Shown: positions 27,257 to 35,394, counted from the first letter of the stretch. The stretch: DNA of 64,000 bases from Streptomyces vilmorinianum (GCF_005517195.1 NZ_CP040244.1:310001-374000), one strand, 5' to 3'. Notes: a model not told the origin generated them from the letters alone. Numbers and translations are program-made.

Positions 27257-27784
27257 GTGACCGCACAGCCGTTCCTGTACGTCGTCGTCTGCGCCGCCGG
27301 CATCGCGGGCGACGCCCACAAGTTGATCACCGCCGCGCAGGAGCAGGGCTGGGGAGTCGGGGTCATAGCCACGCCACAGGGCCTCGGCTTCCTCGACACC
27401 GAGGCGATCGAGGCTCAGACCGGCTATCCGATCCGCTCGGCGTGGCGCAGCCCCGGCGACCCGCGCCCCCTCCCGCCTGCCGACGCCATCGCCGTCGCGC
27501 CGGCCACCTTCAACACGATCAACAAGTGGCCTGCCGGCATCGCTGACACCCTCGCGCTGGGCATCCTCTGCGAGGCGTACGGGATGGGTATTCCGACGGT
27601 CGTCCTGCCTTACGTGAACGCGGCCATGGCCGCGCATCCGGCGTACGGCCGGAGCCTGGACCAGCTGCGGGAGATGGGAGTGCTGATCGGGACGTACGAG
27701 CCGCACCGGCCGAAGGCGGGCGGGGGAGCGGACCGCTTCCGGTGGGAGGAGGCGTTGGAGCTGCTGGAGGGCAAGATCGACTGA
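27257..27784 (+). CDS. Flavoprotein of the HFCD (PPC decarboxylase/EpiD) superfamily
   Basis: A 175-residue Rossmann-like flavoprotein. It has the N-terminal nucleotide segment YVVVCAAGIAGD, the central PADAIAVAPATFNTINKWPAGIAD motif region (family PxxxN type) and a conserved PYVNAAMAAHPAY. Relatives decarboxylate phosphopantothenoylcysteine or peptide C-terminal cysteines. No coaBC partner domain or lantibiotic gene is near, so its role is open. GTG start; last gene before the palindrome array. Confidence 0.8.
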   Translation: MTAQPFLYVVVCAAGIAGDAHKLITAAQEQGWGVGVIATPQGLGFLDTEAIEAQTGYPIRSAWRSPGDPRPLPPADAIAVAPATFNTINKWPAGIADTLALGILCEAYGMGIPTVVLPYVNAAMAAHPAYGRSLDQLREMGVLIGTYEPHRPKAGGGADRFRWEEALELLEGKID

Positions 27785-27823
27785 TCTCGATCCGGCCTAC
27801 CCACTAAGCATCGTGGTGGGCGT

Positions 27824-28245
27824 GTTCCGAATCGGAACAGGTTCGTTGTTCCGAAACGGAACGGCGCGGGTGTTCCGAATCGGAACGCGAGCGCTGTTCC
27901 CTCGGGGAACACGGGGCCCGTTCCTTCAGGGAACGCGTTCGGTGTTCCCTGAAGGAACGGGCCCCGCCTCCGTACGCCAGTACTGGGGAACGTGCTGTGG
28001 AACGAGGAGTGGCCACCTTGTTCAGTAACTGAACAGGACGGCCGTTCAGTTTCTGAACGCCACCGCCGTTCAGTAACTGAACAGCGGTCCGCCGGTGCTC
28101 CGGGGCGGAACAAGGGGTGCGTTCCGCGCCGGAATGATGTTGGTGTTCCGGGGCGGAACGGCATCGCTGCGAGCCGCGGCCTGTTCACCCAGTGAACATC
28201 GCGGGTGTTCACTGGGTGAACGCCCCGGCCGTTCACTCAGTGAAC
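27824..28245. repeat. Array of fifteen 15-bp palindromes GTTC-N7-GAAC in five 24-bp-phased triplets
   Basis: Starts: 27824, 27848, 27872 (GTTCCG/CGGAAC, A-rich loop); 27896, 27920, 27944 (GTTCCC/GGGAAC, units 2 and 3 being exact reverse complements); 28020, 28044, 28068 (GTTCAG/CTGAAC); 28097, 28121, 28145 (GTTCCG/CGGAAC, GC loop, first two with one arm base changed); 28183, 28207, 28231 (GTTCAC/GTGAAC, first two exact reverse complements). Within each triplet the step is exactly 24 bp; the first two triplets are also in phase. The 9-bp spacers are not conserved. The array fills the convergent gap between flavoprotein and relaxase genes. Function unknown. Confidence 0.93.
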
Positions 28246-28277
28246 GTGTGGATATGCCGCTCGTGGCGGGGTCTGCG

Positions 28278-29951
28278 TCAACGGTTCCTGGGAAGGGAGC
28301 CTGGCCGCGTCGCCCTTGGCGTGGGTGTGGCAGGACCAGGCTGAACTCTGCCCGCCGTCCTGTCATGTGAAGGCTCCCCGACTGCCACATTCGGAAGGCG
28401 CTTCAGGCGCCACGTGAGGACTTCGGCGAGGTCGGCGGCAGTGTCGAGTTCGCGGTGGCGCGCGGCTTGGGCGAGGAGCGCGGCGGGGTCGCCGTGACCG
28501 GCTGCCGTGGCGTCGTTGAGAGCGGTGGCGAGGGTGGGCCAGGCGGGTTCGGCGAGGATCTGCTCGGCCAGGTCGGGGAGCGCATGGCGCACCACGGCGG
28601 CCTGCCGCTCCAAGAGCGGCCGGGCGAGGTGCCGACCCTGGTGGTGGATGACGGCCAGAGGCTCGGCGGCTGCGGCACGGTAGGCGACACGGAGGTGCTC
28701 GGCTGCTTGTCGGGCGGCTTGGGCCTGCTGGGTGTGGTCGTGGGCGCGGTGCCAGTGCTGGGCGGCGATGACCGCAAGCAGGAGGGCGTCGAGGACGATC
28801 GTGAGGAGGGCTCCGTCCCTGGGTGGGGGCACGCGCAGGACGGCCTTCACCGCCCGTCGTGTGGCCTGGGCCTGCTGGTGATGGGCTCGTATGCCGGAGC
28901 GTCCGGCGCGCTCGAACGCTGTGGCTGCCTGCATCAGCTGGGCCTGGAGGCTGACGGGTGCGACCAGGGGGAGTGCGTCGAGGGCTTCGGCGAGGACGGC
29001 GATGTGGGCCTGTCCGGCCTCGTCCTCGCTGTGGGCGAGGTGGTCGGGCGTCCGGTCGATGGCGATGGAGAGTCGTCGCCAGGCCGGTGTTTCGGTCTGG
29101 TTGGCAGGGTGTGCTTCCGTGGTCGCGAGGCGTTCGGTGATCTTGGGGTAGGAGAGGTCGGGGGCGAGGGTGGAGCCGGAGAACCAGACAGGCCCGCCCT
29201 GGGCGTTGGTGTCGCCGGCGAGGGCGACCCTGTAGCCGCGGACGTCCCCCGAAGGGAAGTACTGGACATCGACGAGCGCGCCGGCTCCCTCGATGAGCCG
29301 GAAGAACTCCTCGGTGGTTGTGGCGGCCGAGACGGCGGTCCGGGTGATGGTGCGGAGGTGCTCGCGGGAGGTCCGGGCTTTCCCCGTGCGGCGGGCCTTC
29401 TCCTGTTCGGCTCGGGTGGGGCGCTTGGCGGCGGTGCGGTCGCCGCGTGGGACCTGGCGGAGCCCGTATTCCTTCTCGATGGCGACGAGTTTTTTGTCGG
29501 CGCGCAGGAAGTCGTTCCAGTTCCGGGGTGGGCGGAGGTCGCCTCGAACCTTGGTGGCGACGATGTGGATGTGGTCGTCGGCGTGGCGGACGGCGACCCA
29601 GCGGCAGGCATCGGGGTCGCTGGCCGGGGCGATGCCGGTGGCGTTCAGCACGCGGCGGGCGATGGTGGCCCACTCGTCGTCGGACAGGTGGCGGTCTTCG
29701 GGCGCGGCGCGGATCGAGCAGTGCCAGACGTGGTTCTTCGGCGCCTTGTGGCCGGCCTGCTTGACCCGCAGGTCAAGGACGTCGGCGAGCTGGGCAAGGC
29801 TGGCGTCGGGGTTGCGGCCGGGGTCGGGCACGAAGTCGTCCCACGCGGCGACGAGGTGAGGGTCGGTGTGCTCGTTGGCGCGGCCGGGCCCGTAGAGGTA
29901 GTTCAGGACGCCCCGGGTCTTGTGGCCGGGCTTGACGATGTTCGCGATCAA
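28278..29951 (-). CDS. mobA: MobA-type relaxase/mobilization nuclease
   Basis: A 557-residue protein. The N-terminal relaxase domain (1-200) has the metal triad H123, H127, H129 (HADDHIHIV) and candidate catalytic tyrosines in LNYLYGPG (17-23). The rest is Ala/Arg-rich helical sequence. It would nick oriT, remain covalently bound to the transferred strand and pilot it through a helper conjugation channel. TTG start directly abuts the MobC stop (1 bp apart). A long antisense frame on the plus strand is a composition artefact. Confidence 0.88.
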   Translation of the reverse strand: MIANIVKPGHKTRGVLNYLYGPGRANEHTDPHLVAAWDDFVPDPGRNPDASLAQLADVLDLRVKQAGHKAPKNHVWHCSIRAAPEDRHLSDDEWATIARRVLNATGIAPASDPDACRWVAVRHADDHIHIVATKVRGDLRPPRNWNDFLRADKKLVAIEKEYGLRQVPRGDRTAAKRPTRAEQEKARRTGKARTSREHLRTITRTAVSAATTTEEFFRLIEGAGALVDVQYFPSGDVRGYRVALAGDTNAQGGPVWFSGSTLAPDLSYPKITERLATTEAHPANQTETPAWRRLSIAIDRTPDHLAHSEDEAGQAHIAVLAEALDALPLVAPVSLQAQLMQAATAFERAGRSGIRAHHQQAQATRRAVKAVLRVPPPRDGALLTIVLDALLLAVIAAQHWHRAHDHTQQAQAARQAAEHLRVAYRAAAAEPLAVIHHQGRHLARPLLERQAAVVRHALPDLAEQILAEPAWPTLATALNDATAAGHGDPAALLAQAARHRELDTAADLAEVLTWRLKRLPNVAVGEPSHDRTAGRVQPGPATPTPRATRPGSLPRNR

Positions 29952-30446
29952 TCAGGCCGCCCAACGGTTCGTGGCGGCCACGATGGCGGCGGCGTCGACC
30001 GCCGTGACCGTCTCCTGGACCAGGGACAAGAGCCGTCCGGCCTCGGCGAGCATGGCGATGTCCACCGGGTGTGCCACGTCACCGGAGTTGAGGCGCTTGG
30101 CGATCTGGTTCACGTTCCGGCCGATAATGGCGACCTGCTCGCGCAGGGCCGCGTACTCGTCGATCAGGTCATCGGTGGCGGTGCGCTGCTCGGGCAGGGC
30201 GAGGTCGCCGTTCAGGTGGGCCATGACGATGGCGCCGACAAGATGCGCGCCGGCCAGGTTGTGGCGGCGGGCCTCGGCGAGGATCGCCTGCTTCTCGTCG
30301 ACGCTGTAGCGGACGTCGACACGCTCCTTGCGCTGCACGTCCTGGCGGGCGCGACGGCGGGCGACTCGGCGCAGCGCGGCCTCGTCGGCGGCACGCGCAC
30401 CCCCTGTCTCCGGTGCGCCCTCGCGCCGGGGTGCTGCCTCCGCCAC
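29952..30446 (-). CDS. mobC: MobC-like relaxosome accessory protein
   Basis: About 164 residues from GTG 30446. The core RYSVDEKQAILAEARRHNLAG...VMAHLNGD followed by YAALREQVAIIGRNVNQIAKRLNSG is the MobC signature; such proteins help melt oriT and recruit the relaxase. The frame is open to 30902 but that extension is Arg/Pro-rich and overlaps the GGGGACC array, so an internal start is chosen and remains uncertain. It abuts the relaxase gene. The oriT is expected just upstream (30447-30690). Confidence 0.8.
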   Translation of the reverse strand: MAEAAPRREGAPETGGARAADEAALRRVARRRARQDVQRKERVDVRYSVDEKQAILAEARRHNLAGAHLVGAIVMAHLNGDLALPEQRTATDDLIDEYAALREQVAIIGRNVNQIAKRLNSGDVAHPVDIAMLAEAGRLLSLVQETVTAVDAAAIVAATNRWAA

Positions 30447-31255
30447 CCCCGGGCGGAGGCTTCCGCGTGGGACCGGCCCTTGGACGGTCCAGCGCCATAC
30501 CTTGCTCCGCCCGGGGCTGGGGTGGTGGTCGAGTGCTGGGTGGTGGGAAGTTCGTGGTGCGGGTCGTGCACGGTCTGGTCTCCGTGTTCCTCGTCGTTGT
30601 GCGGACGGCTGGTGAGGGCGTGCTGCGGTGACGGGTGCGGACGGGCTGGACGGCTGCGAGCTCCGTGGTCGGCGGTGTGCGGGCCGCCGTGCTCGGTCCC
30701 CGTTCCTGGCCCCTTGGCCCGGTCTCCACCCCGGTCCCCGGTCCCCTGGGGACCGGTCCCGTGAGGCTTCGGTCCTTGGCGGTCGGTCCCGTATTGGGGA
30801 CCGTCTCCGCCTCGGCCGGTCCCTGTCTCGGTGACACCTCGCTCTGTCGGGGACCGAGCGGGGACGGTCCCGGCATGCGAGGTCCCCCGACCGGCTCCGC
30901 ATGCCGCAGGGGACAGGTGCGGGGACCGGCGTCGTGGCACCCTGAGCAGCGGCTTCGTGCCTGTGGCGGCGGGTTACGCCCCGTTCCCGCCGGCCTCGTC
31001 GGTCCCCTGGCGCAGGTCCTCACGGTCCCCGATCCCGCTTCTGCCGCGGCCTCTGGCTGGGGACCGGGACCGGGGACCGCGAGCGTTGGGGACCGGTCCC
31101 GTGTATCCGGTGGGACCGGGGACCGACGGGTCGTCAGGGGGACGGTCCCCGAGGCAGGGGACGGTCCCCGCGTACGGTCTCCGCTGGCCCTGTCGGGATC
31201 CCCGCAGGTCGGGGACCGGGGACCAGCGCGGTGTTCCGGTGCCCCGGGAGGGAGG
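30447..31255. repeat. 809-bp gene-free region with about 27 GGGGACC/GGTCCCC motifs
   Basis: Between 30694 and 31223 I count about 27 copies of GGACC or GGTCC, mostly as GGGGACCG or CGGTCCCC, in both orientations. Some fuse into palindromes (GGGACCGGTCCC at 30749-30760 and 31089-31100; GGGGACGGTCCCC at 31138-31150 and 31157-31169). Spacing is irregular, unlike the 24-bp array. No convincing ORF is seen on either strand. The position between replication and mobilization genes suggests oriT, oriV or a partition site. Confidence 0.75.
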
Positions 31256-31951
31256 TCAGGGTGCGGGGTGGCGTCTGCGGTCGGGGCCGTTGAGGATGAC
31301 GCGTTCGGTCATCTCGGCGAGGCGGGAGGCGACGCGGTCTCCGAGGGCGGTTCGTAGTTCGGCGGTGGGGAGGTTGGTGGTGATCAGGGTGGGGCGAAGG
31401 TGCTCGTACCGGTGGTTGATCAGCCGGTAGGTGAGCTCCTCGGTCCACTCGCTGGTCTTGGCCGCTCCGAGGTCGTCCAGGAGCAGCAGCGGGCACTTGG
31501 CCAGGGCTTGCAGCTCGCGTTCGCTGTCGAAGCCGGAGCGTGGACGCAGGCGGGCGTACAGGTCGGCGGCGGTGACGGCTTCCCAGCGCAGGCGGACCCC
31601 GGCGGCGAGGAGTGCGCGGATGGCGGCGTACGCCTGGTGGGTCTTGCCGGTGCCGGTGGGGCCGGCGATCAGCAGGGAGGCGCCCTCTGAGATTCCTGGT
31701 GCGCCTGCCGGTCCGGGGCGGCCGGCGCGGGCGATCTCGTCCACCCAGGCGGTGACGTGGGGGTGGTCGGTCAGGGCGCGCCGGTAGCGGGCGGGGATGC
31801 GGGCGTCGGCCAGCTCGAGCGCGGTGACGGGCTCCGCCGGCGGCTCGTGCGTGGTGGCGGTGGGGCCGATGCCCCGCTGGGTCAGGATGGCGCCGAGGCG
31901 GTCGGCGATCCGGCCGACCTGGTGCGGGTCCCGGGTGAGGGTGGTGGTCAC
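31256..31951 (-). CDS. DnaC-like helicase loader ATPase
   Basis: A 231-residue AAA+ ATPase with Walker A GPTGTGKT (about 98-105), Walker B LLLLDDLG (about 155-162) and the sensor TTNLP. It resembles DnaC/IstB proteins. Next to a replication initiator-like gene it probably loads the host DnaB helicase at the element origin. GTG start overlaps the stop of the upstream gene by 4 bp, so the two are translated as a coupled pair. Confidence 0.83.
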   Translation of the reverse strand: MTTTLTRDPHQVGRIADRLGAILTQRGIGPTATTHEPPAEPVTALELADARIPARYRRALTDHPHVTAWVDEIARAGRPGPAGAPGISEGASLLIAGPTGTGKTHQAYAAIRALLAAGVRLRWEAVTAADLYARLRPRSGFDSERELQALAKCPLLLLDDLGAAKTSEWTEELTYRLINHRYEHLRPTLITTNLPTAELRTALGDRVASRLAEMTERVILNGPDRRRHPAP

Positions 31952-32952
31952 AGGTCACCTCCGTAGGCGGCGGCGACGTCGGCGGGGTTGGTCCACGGCC
32001 GGTGGGTGGCGGGCGTGGGCGTGGAGGCGTTCATGGCCTCGTGGACGAGGCTGGGCAGGGTGCTCGGGTGCAGGCCCTTGGTGCGGTGGCGTGCGAGACC
32101 CGCTCGTACGTGGACGGGGTCGATGCCCTCGTCGAGGAGCTTGCGCACCTGCCCGCCGAGATGGCTGAGGACGTCTCGGGGCGGTCGGTGCGTGCACGCG
32201 GCGGCGTACTCGCCGATGAGGTCCTTCGTCGAGACCGTCTGCGGCGCGGGGGCGCTCGCGCCCCCCAACGGGGTAGTTCCTAGATCCCTGTTCCTAGATC
32301 CTAGATCCGGACCGTGAGGGCTCACAGCAGGCCCCGTGAGCCCTCCCTGCGTCTGCGGTGAGGGCTCACGGAATCCGCCCTGACCTGCGGATTCGACGTT
32401 CACGGACATCTCCGTGAGTCCTCCCGGCCGAGTCACGGAGGACTCCGTGACCGCTCCGGGCACCTGCGGTGAGGACTCACGCGGAACGCCGAGGTCGTGG
32501 TGCGGGCACGGCGGATTGCGGACCCCACTCGGGCGGTTGATCTTCTGGTGCTTGGCGAAGGTGACGATGTGCAGGTACCGCTTGCCGTCGCCTCCCTCGT
32601 AACGGCAGATCAGCCCGGCCCCATCGAGCTGGGTGAGATCGTCCTCGACCTCCACCGGGCCGTGCTCGCGGCGCAGTGACCACAACTGGCCGGCGATGAC
32701 GGCAGCCTGGTCGCGGAGGCGGCCTTGGTCGTCGGCCTGGGTGAGCAGGCCGAAGAAGGTCCGCTCGGCGGACAGCGACACGGACGCGAGGGACTCCGAC
32801 GCGAACGCCTCGGGCTTGATGGTGCGGATACGGGCGATGTCGATCGACCACCATTCGAAATCGGGGGCAGGGAATCCGGCGGCGCCGGGTGCGTGGACAA
32901 CACAGCCACACCCGATGCGTGAAAGTCCAGACTTGGTTCTAGACCCACTCAC
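31948..32952 (-). CDS. Replication initiator-like protein with internal iterons
   Basis: The recognisable protein begins at ARIRTIKPEAFASESLASVS (codons from about 32838) and continues through a winged-helix-like region (ERTFFGLLTQADDQGRLRD...YLHIVTFAKHQKINRPS), typical of actinophage/plasmid replication-associated proteins. A low-complexity Ser/Pro/Gly linker encoded by inverted repeats follows, then a C-terminal helical domain. No ATG/GTG lies directly before ARIRTIKPE; GTG 32952 is the nearest in-frame start, giving 334 residues, and a rare start at 32838 is possible. It overlaps the helicase-loader gene. Confidence 0.72.
   Translation of the reverse strand: MSGSRTKSGLSRIGCGCVVHAPGAAGFPAPDFEWWSIDIARIRTIKPEAFASESLASVSLSAERTFFGLLTQADDQGRLRDQAAVIAGQLWSLRREHGPVEVEDDLTQLDGAGLICRYEGGDGKRYLHIVTFAKHQKINRPSGVRNPPCPHHDLGVPRESSPQVPGAVTESSVTRPGGLTEMSVNVESAGQGGFREPSPQTQGGLTGPAVSPHGPDLGSRNRDLGTTPLGGASAPAPQTVSTKDLIGEYAAACTHRPPRDVLSHLGGQVRKLLDEGIDPVHVRAGLARHRTKGLHPSTLPSLVHEAMNASTPTPATHRPWTNPADVAAAYGGDL
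32279..32308. repeat. Three CCTAGATCC direct repeats
   Basis: CCTAGATCC occurs at 32279-32287, 32293-32301 and 32300-32308, beside the first GTGAG inverted repeat. It is the least GC-rich spot in the initiator gene and could be the unwinding element of an origin; this is inferred from position. Confidence 0.5.
32314..32480. repeat. Iteron-like GTGAG-N2-CTCAC inverted repeats inside the initiator gene, putative oriV
   Basis: GTGAGGGCTCAC at 32314-32325 and 32358-32369, with an imperfect copy at 32336-32347, gives a 22-bp period. Further related sites are GTGAGTCCTCCC (32414), TCACGGAG-N2-CTCCGTGA (32433-32450) and GTGAGGACTCAC (32469-32480). They encode the Ser/Pro/Gly linker of the initiator. 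Several Streptomyces plasmids carry their origin inside the rep gene, which supports an oriV reading. Confidence 0.6.
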
Positions 32953-33058
32953 AAGTCGTCTCGCCCGTGGCCCGGTGACCGTAGACCAGAAAACCCGGTT
33001 GGCGAAATCACCGCCGGAAATCGCCGTGTGATCCGCATCGCTCACGGCAGACAGGAAT

Positions 33059-33074
33059 GCCCTTCCGGAAGGGC
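33059..33074. promoter_or_regulatory. 16-bp perfect palindrome upstream of the Xre gene
   Basis: GCCCTTCCGGAAGGGC lies 25 bp before the Xre start, between it and the divergent initiator gene. It is a plausible operator for the Xre repressor controlling both directions. Confidence 0.45.
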
Positions 33075-33099
33075 CAGTGCGCAAGCTACAACACCACCC

Positions 33100-33384
33100 A
33101 TGCCGCCACGCCCCCTCGAAATCGGACCCGCCGGACGAGCCGCCGCCCACGCCATCGAACGCACCCGCACCGCCCGCGGTTACTCCCAGCGCCAGCTCGC
33201 CGTCCGCGTCACCGCCCTCGGCCGGCCCATGACGTTCACCGCGCTCTCCCGCATCGAACGCACGGTCAGGCGCTGCGACATCGACGACCTCGTCGCCATC
33301 GCCACGGCCCTCGGAATCGCCCCGCAGGCCCTTCTCGCCGGCGCCCTCACACCCCCAAGGGTGGCCGGGGCGGGCGAAACATAG
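33100..33384 (+). CDS. Xre family HTH regulator
   Basis: A 94-residue Cro/CI-type protein with HTH at about residues 20-65 (TRTARGYSQRQLAVRVTAL... TALSRIERTVRRCDIDDLVAIATAL). It likely controls replication or excision of the element, as comparable regulators do in actinomycete integrative elements. The ATG at 33100 gives the compact domain; the frame is open to 33028. It is divergent from the initiator gene and upstream of xis/int. Confidence 0.78.
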   Translation: MPPRPLEIGPAGRAAAHAIERTRTARGYSQRQLAVRVTALGRPMTFTALSRIERTVRRCDIDDLVAIATALGIAPQALLAGALTPPRVAGAGET

Positions 33385-33496
33385 CCGACGATCGCCGGTT
33401 AGCCAAACCGGGAATTCTGCGGAGAATTATCCCGCCACCGAACCTGTCTGCCTGCATGGGGCCTCTCTGTCGAGGCCCCGGATTGGAAATCCCCCG

Positions 33497-33850
33497 TTGC
33501 CCGCTCCTCGAATATCCTCCGAGCTTCCCCGCCTCCACACCGCCCGAGAAGTCGCCGAGGCCCTCGGCTGCTCTGTCTGGTGGGTCAAAGAGCGTGCCCG
33601 GCGCCGTCTCGTTCCCTTCGCTTACGTGGGCGGGGCCTATCGCTTCACCGCGGAACACGTGGCGGAAATCGTGCGGCTTCACGAGGAATTCCCCGCGCGG
33701 GCGCCGCAGCGACCTGCACCTCCCGCCCCCGCGCCGTCCCACCGAGAGTCCCGCGCCGTCCCGCCCGGGCCCGCGCTCACCGCTCGCCCCCCGCGCCGCC
33801 TGCTCAAGGCCCAGCCCCAGGTTCAGTCTCAGTACGACATCACCGCCTAG
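33497..33850 (+). CDS. xis: Excisionase-like MerR/helix-turn-helix protein
   Basis: A 117-residue protein. Residues about 12-60 (RLHTAREVAEALGCSVWWVKERARRRLVPFAYVGGAYRFT in part) form a winged HTH of the excisionase type; the remainder is Pro/Arg-rich. TTG start. It ends 30 bp before the integrase, the usual xis-int order. It would bend DNA at the att sites to bias recombination toward excision. Confidence 0.8.
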   Translation: MPAPRISSELPRLHTAREVAEALGCSVWWVKERARRRLVPFAYVGGAYRFTAEHVAEIVRLHEEFPARAPQRPAPPAPAPSHRESRAVPPGPALTARPPRRLLKAQPQVQSQYDITA

Positions 33851-33880
33851 ACAGCCTCAGCAACAGAAGGGAGGGAACAC

Positions 33881-35383
33881 TTGGGGTACGCGGAGAAGCG
33901 CGCCACCTACTGGCGAGCCCGGTACAAGCTCGCCGACGGCAAGTACGGCACCGTCTCCGACCCGACGGGTGCCGTGGTCAAGTTCGCCACCAAGCGGGAC
34001 GCCAAACAGGCGGCCGACGCCGAAGAGGTCGCCGTCCGCCGTGGCGAGTGGCGGGACCCGTCCGCCGGCCAGGAGACCTTCGGCGAGTACGCCAGCCGCT
34101 GGTACGCCGTCCAGGACCTCGCCGCGTCCACCATGCAGAACTACCGCCGCCACATCGAGGAGCACCTCCTCCCCACCTTCGCGGACAAGGCCCTCGCCGG
34201 GATCCTCCGCTCGGACGTGGAGCGTTGGGAGAAGGCGGAGAAGGCCGTGTACGCGGCCTCCAGCGTGAAGACCTGGCGCTCGACCCTGCACCTCATCCTC
34301 GAGGACGCGATCGACGAGGGCCTGATCACCTCCAACCCGGCCGCCCGACGGCGCGGACGCGGCAAGCGTGCCGGTCGCTCCCGCGACCGCCGCCCCGAGA
34401 AGGTCATCACCGACCCGCTCGGCGCCCTGCTGATAGCCGAGCGTGCGGCCCTGCTCTCCGGACGGGACGACGAGTTCGTGGCCGTCACCCTCAAGACGTA
34501 CACCGGCATGCGGTGGGGCGAGATCGTCGGCCTGGAGACCGAGTACGCGCGCCCCGGCACCGTCCGCGTCGAATGGCAGCTGTACGAGCTCGACTCCGGC
34601 GAGCTGGTGCGCGTGCCGCCGAAGGACGACAGCTACCGCACCATCGACGCCACGGACTGGCTCTCCGCCCTGGTCGCCGACCACATCGCCCGTACGAAGC
34701 CGACCCCCTGCCCCTGCCACGGCAAGACCTACGTCTTCCGAGGCCAGGGTGCCGCCCGCACCAGCGGACACGGCGGCGCGAAGCTCGTCGACGTCGCCCG
34801 CCGTGCAGGCGTGTCCACCGGCACGGTCTCCAACGTGCTCAACCACCCTGAGCGCGTACGGGAGGAGACACGCGCCCGCGTCGAACTCGCCGTCGCCGAA
34901 CTCGGCTTCGTACGCAACGCGGCCCCGTCCCACGAGGCCGCCCACTGGCGCCGCAACGGCTTCGCCACCTGGCTCTTCCAGCCTGCCGCCACCGGCTGGT
35001 ACCCGAAGAAGGCGCCTCAGGAGCCACGCCCCGTCCCGCTCCTCGGCGACCCCTGGCCCGGCGTCCCCGCCCGTGGCCGTGGCGCGAGCCACCGGGCCGA
35101 CGCCTGCTGGCTCCCGATCGCCAAGGGCCTCACCCCGCACGGCCTGCGCCACACCCACCGCACCCTCATGGAGGACCTCGGCACGGAGAAGGTCCTCATG
35201 GACGAGCGCATGGGCCACCTCGACGGCTCGATCTCGGCCCGCTACGCCCACGTGACCCCGGGCATGCGCAAGCGCCTCATGCTCGGTCTCACTGAGCAGT
35301 GGGAGATGGCCCTGGTCGCCCGCCGCGCGATGTGTCCTCGCTCGCCGGTACGCGTGCTGGACCGCCTCCTCGCATCCGCCTGA
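33881..35383 (+). CDS. int: Tyrosine integrase with an inserted LacI-type HTH domain
   Basis: A 500-residue tyrosine recombinase. The SAM-like core-binding domain covers about 65-155 and the catalytic residues are R211 (TGMRWGE), H420 and R423 (HGLRH), H446 (MGHLDG) and Y455 (ARYAH). Between the first Arg and the HxxR motif, residues 302-348 match a LacI HTH (KLVDVARRAGVSTGTVSNVL...VAELGFVRN), an unusual insertion. TTG start with GGGAGGG upstream. It would recombine the 45-bp tRNA-Pro core. Two cargo genes separate it from attR. Confidence 0.92.
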   Translation: MGYAEKRATYWRARYKLADGKYGTVSDPTGAVVKFATKRDAKQAADAEEVAVRRGEWRDPSAGQETFGEYASRWYAVQDLAASTMQNYRRHIEEHLLPTFADKALAGILRSDVERWEKAEKAVYAASSVKTWRSTLHLILEDAIDEGLITSNPAARRRGRGKRAGRSRDRRPEKVITDPLGALLIAERAALLSGRDDEFVAVTLKTYTGMRWGEIVGLETEYARPGTVRVEWQLYELDSGELVRVPPKDDSYRTIDATDWLSALVADHIARTKPTPCPCHGKTYVFRGQGAARTSGHGGAKLVDVARRAGVSTGTVSNVLNHPERVREETRARVELAVAELGFVRNAAPSHEAAHWRRNGFATWLFQPAATGWYPKKAPQEPRPVPLLGDPWPGVPARGRGASHRADACWLPIAKGLTPHGLRHTHRTLMEDLGTEKVLMDERMGHLDGSISARYAHVTPGMRKRLMLGLTEQWEMALVARRAMCPRSPVRVLDRLLASA

Positions 35384-35394
35384 CACCGCACCGT

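Noticed and set aside
27824..28245. CRISPR array
   Set aside because: Period is regular but repeats are 15-bp palindromes of five kinds with 9-bp spacers, and no cas genes are present.
27824..28245. ParB parS cluster
   Set aside because: Streptomyces parS is GTTTCACGTGAAAC; only the CAC triplet is vaguely similar, and no parAB genes are on the element.
28455..30764. Long plus-strand reading frame of 769 codons
   Set aside because: It is antisense to relaxase and MobC, which have clear motifs; Gly/Val-rich composition is the usual high-GC shadow.
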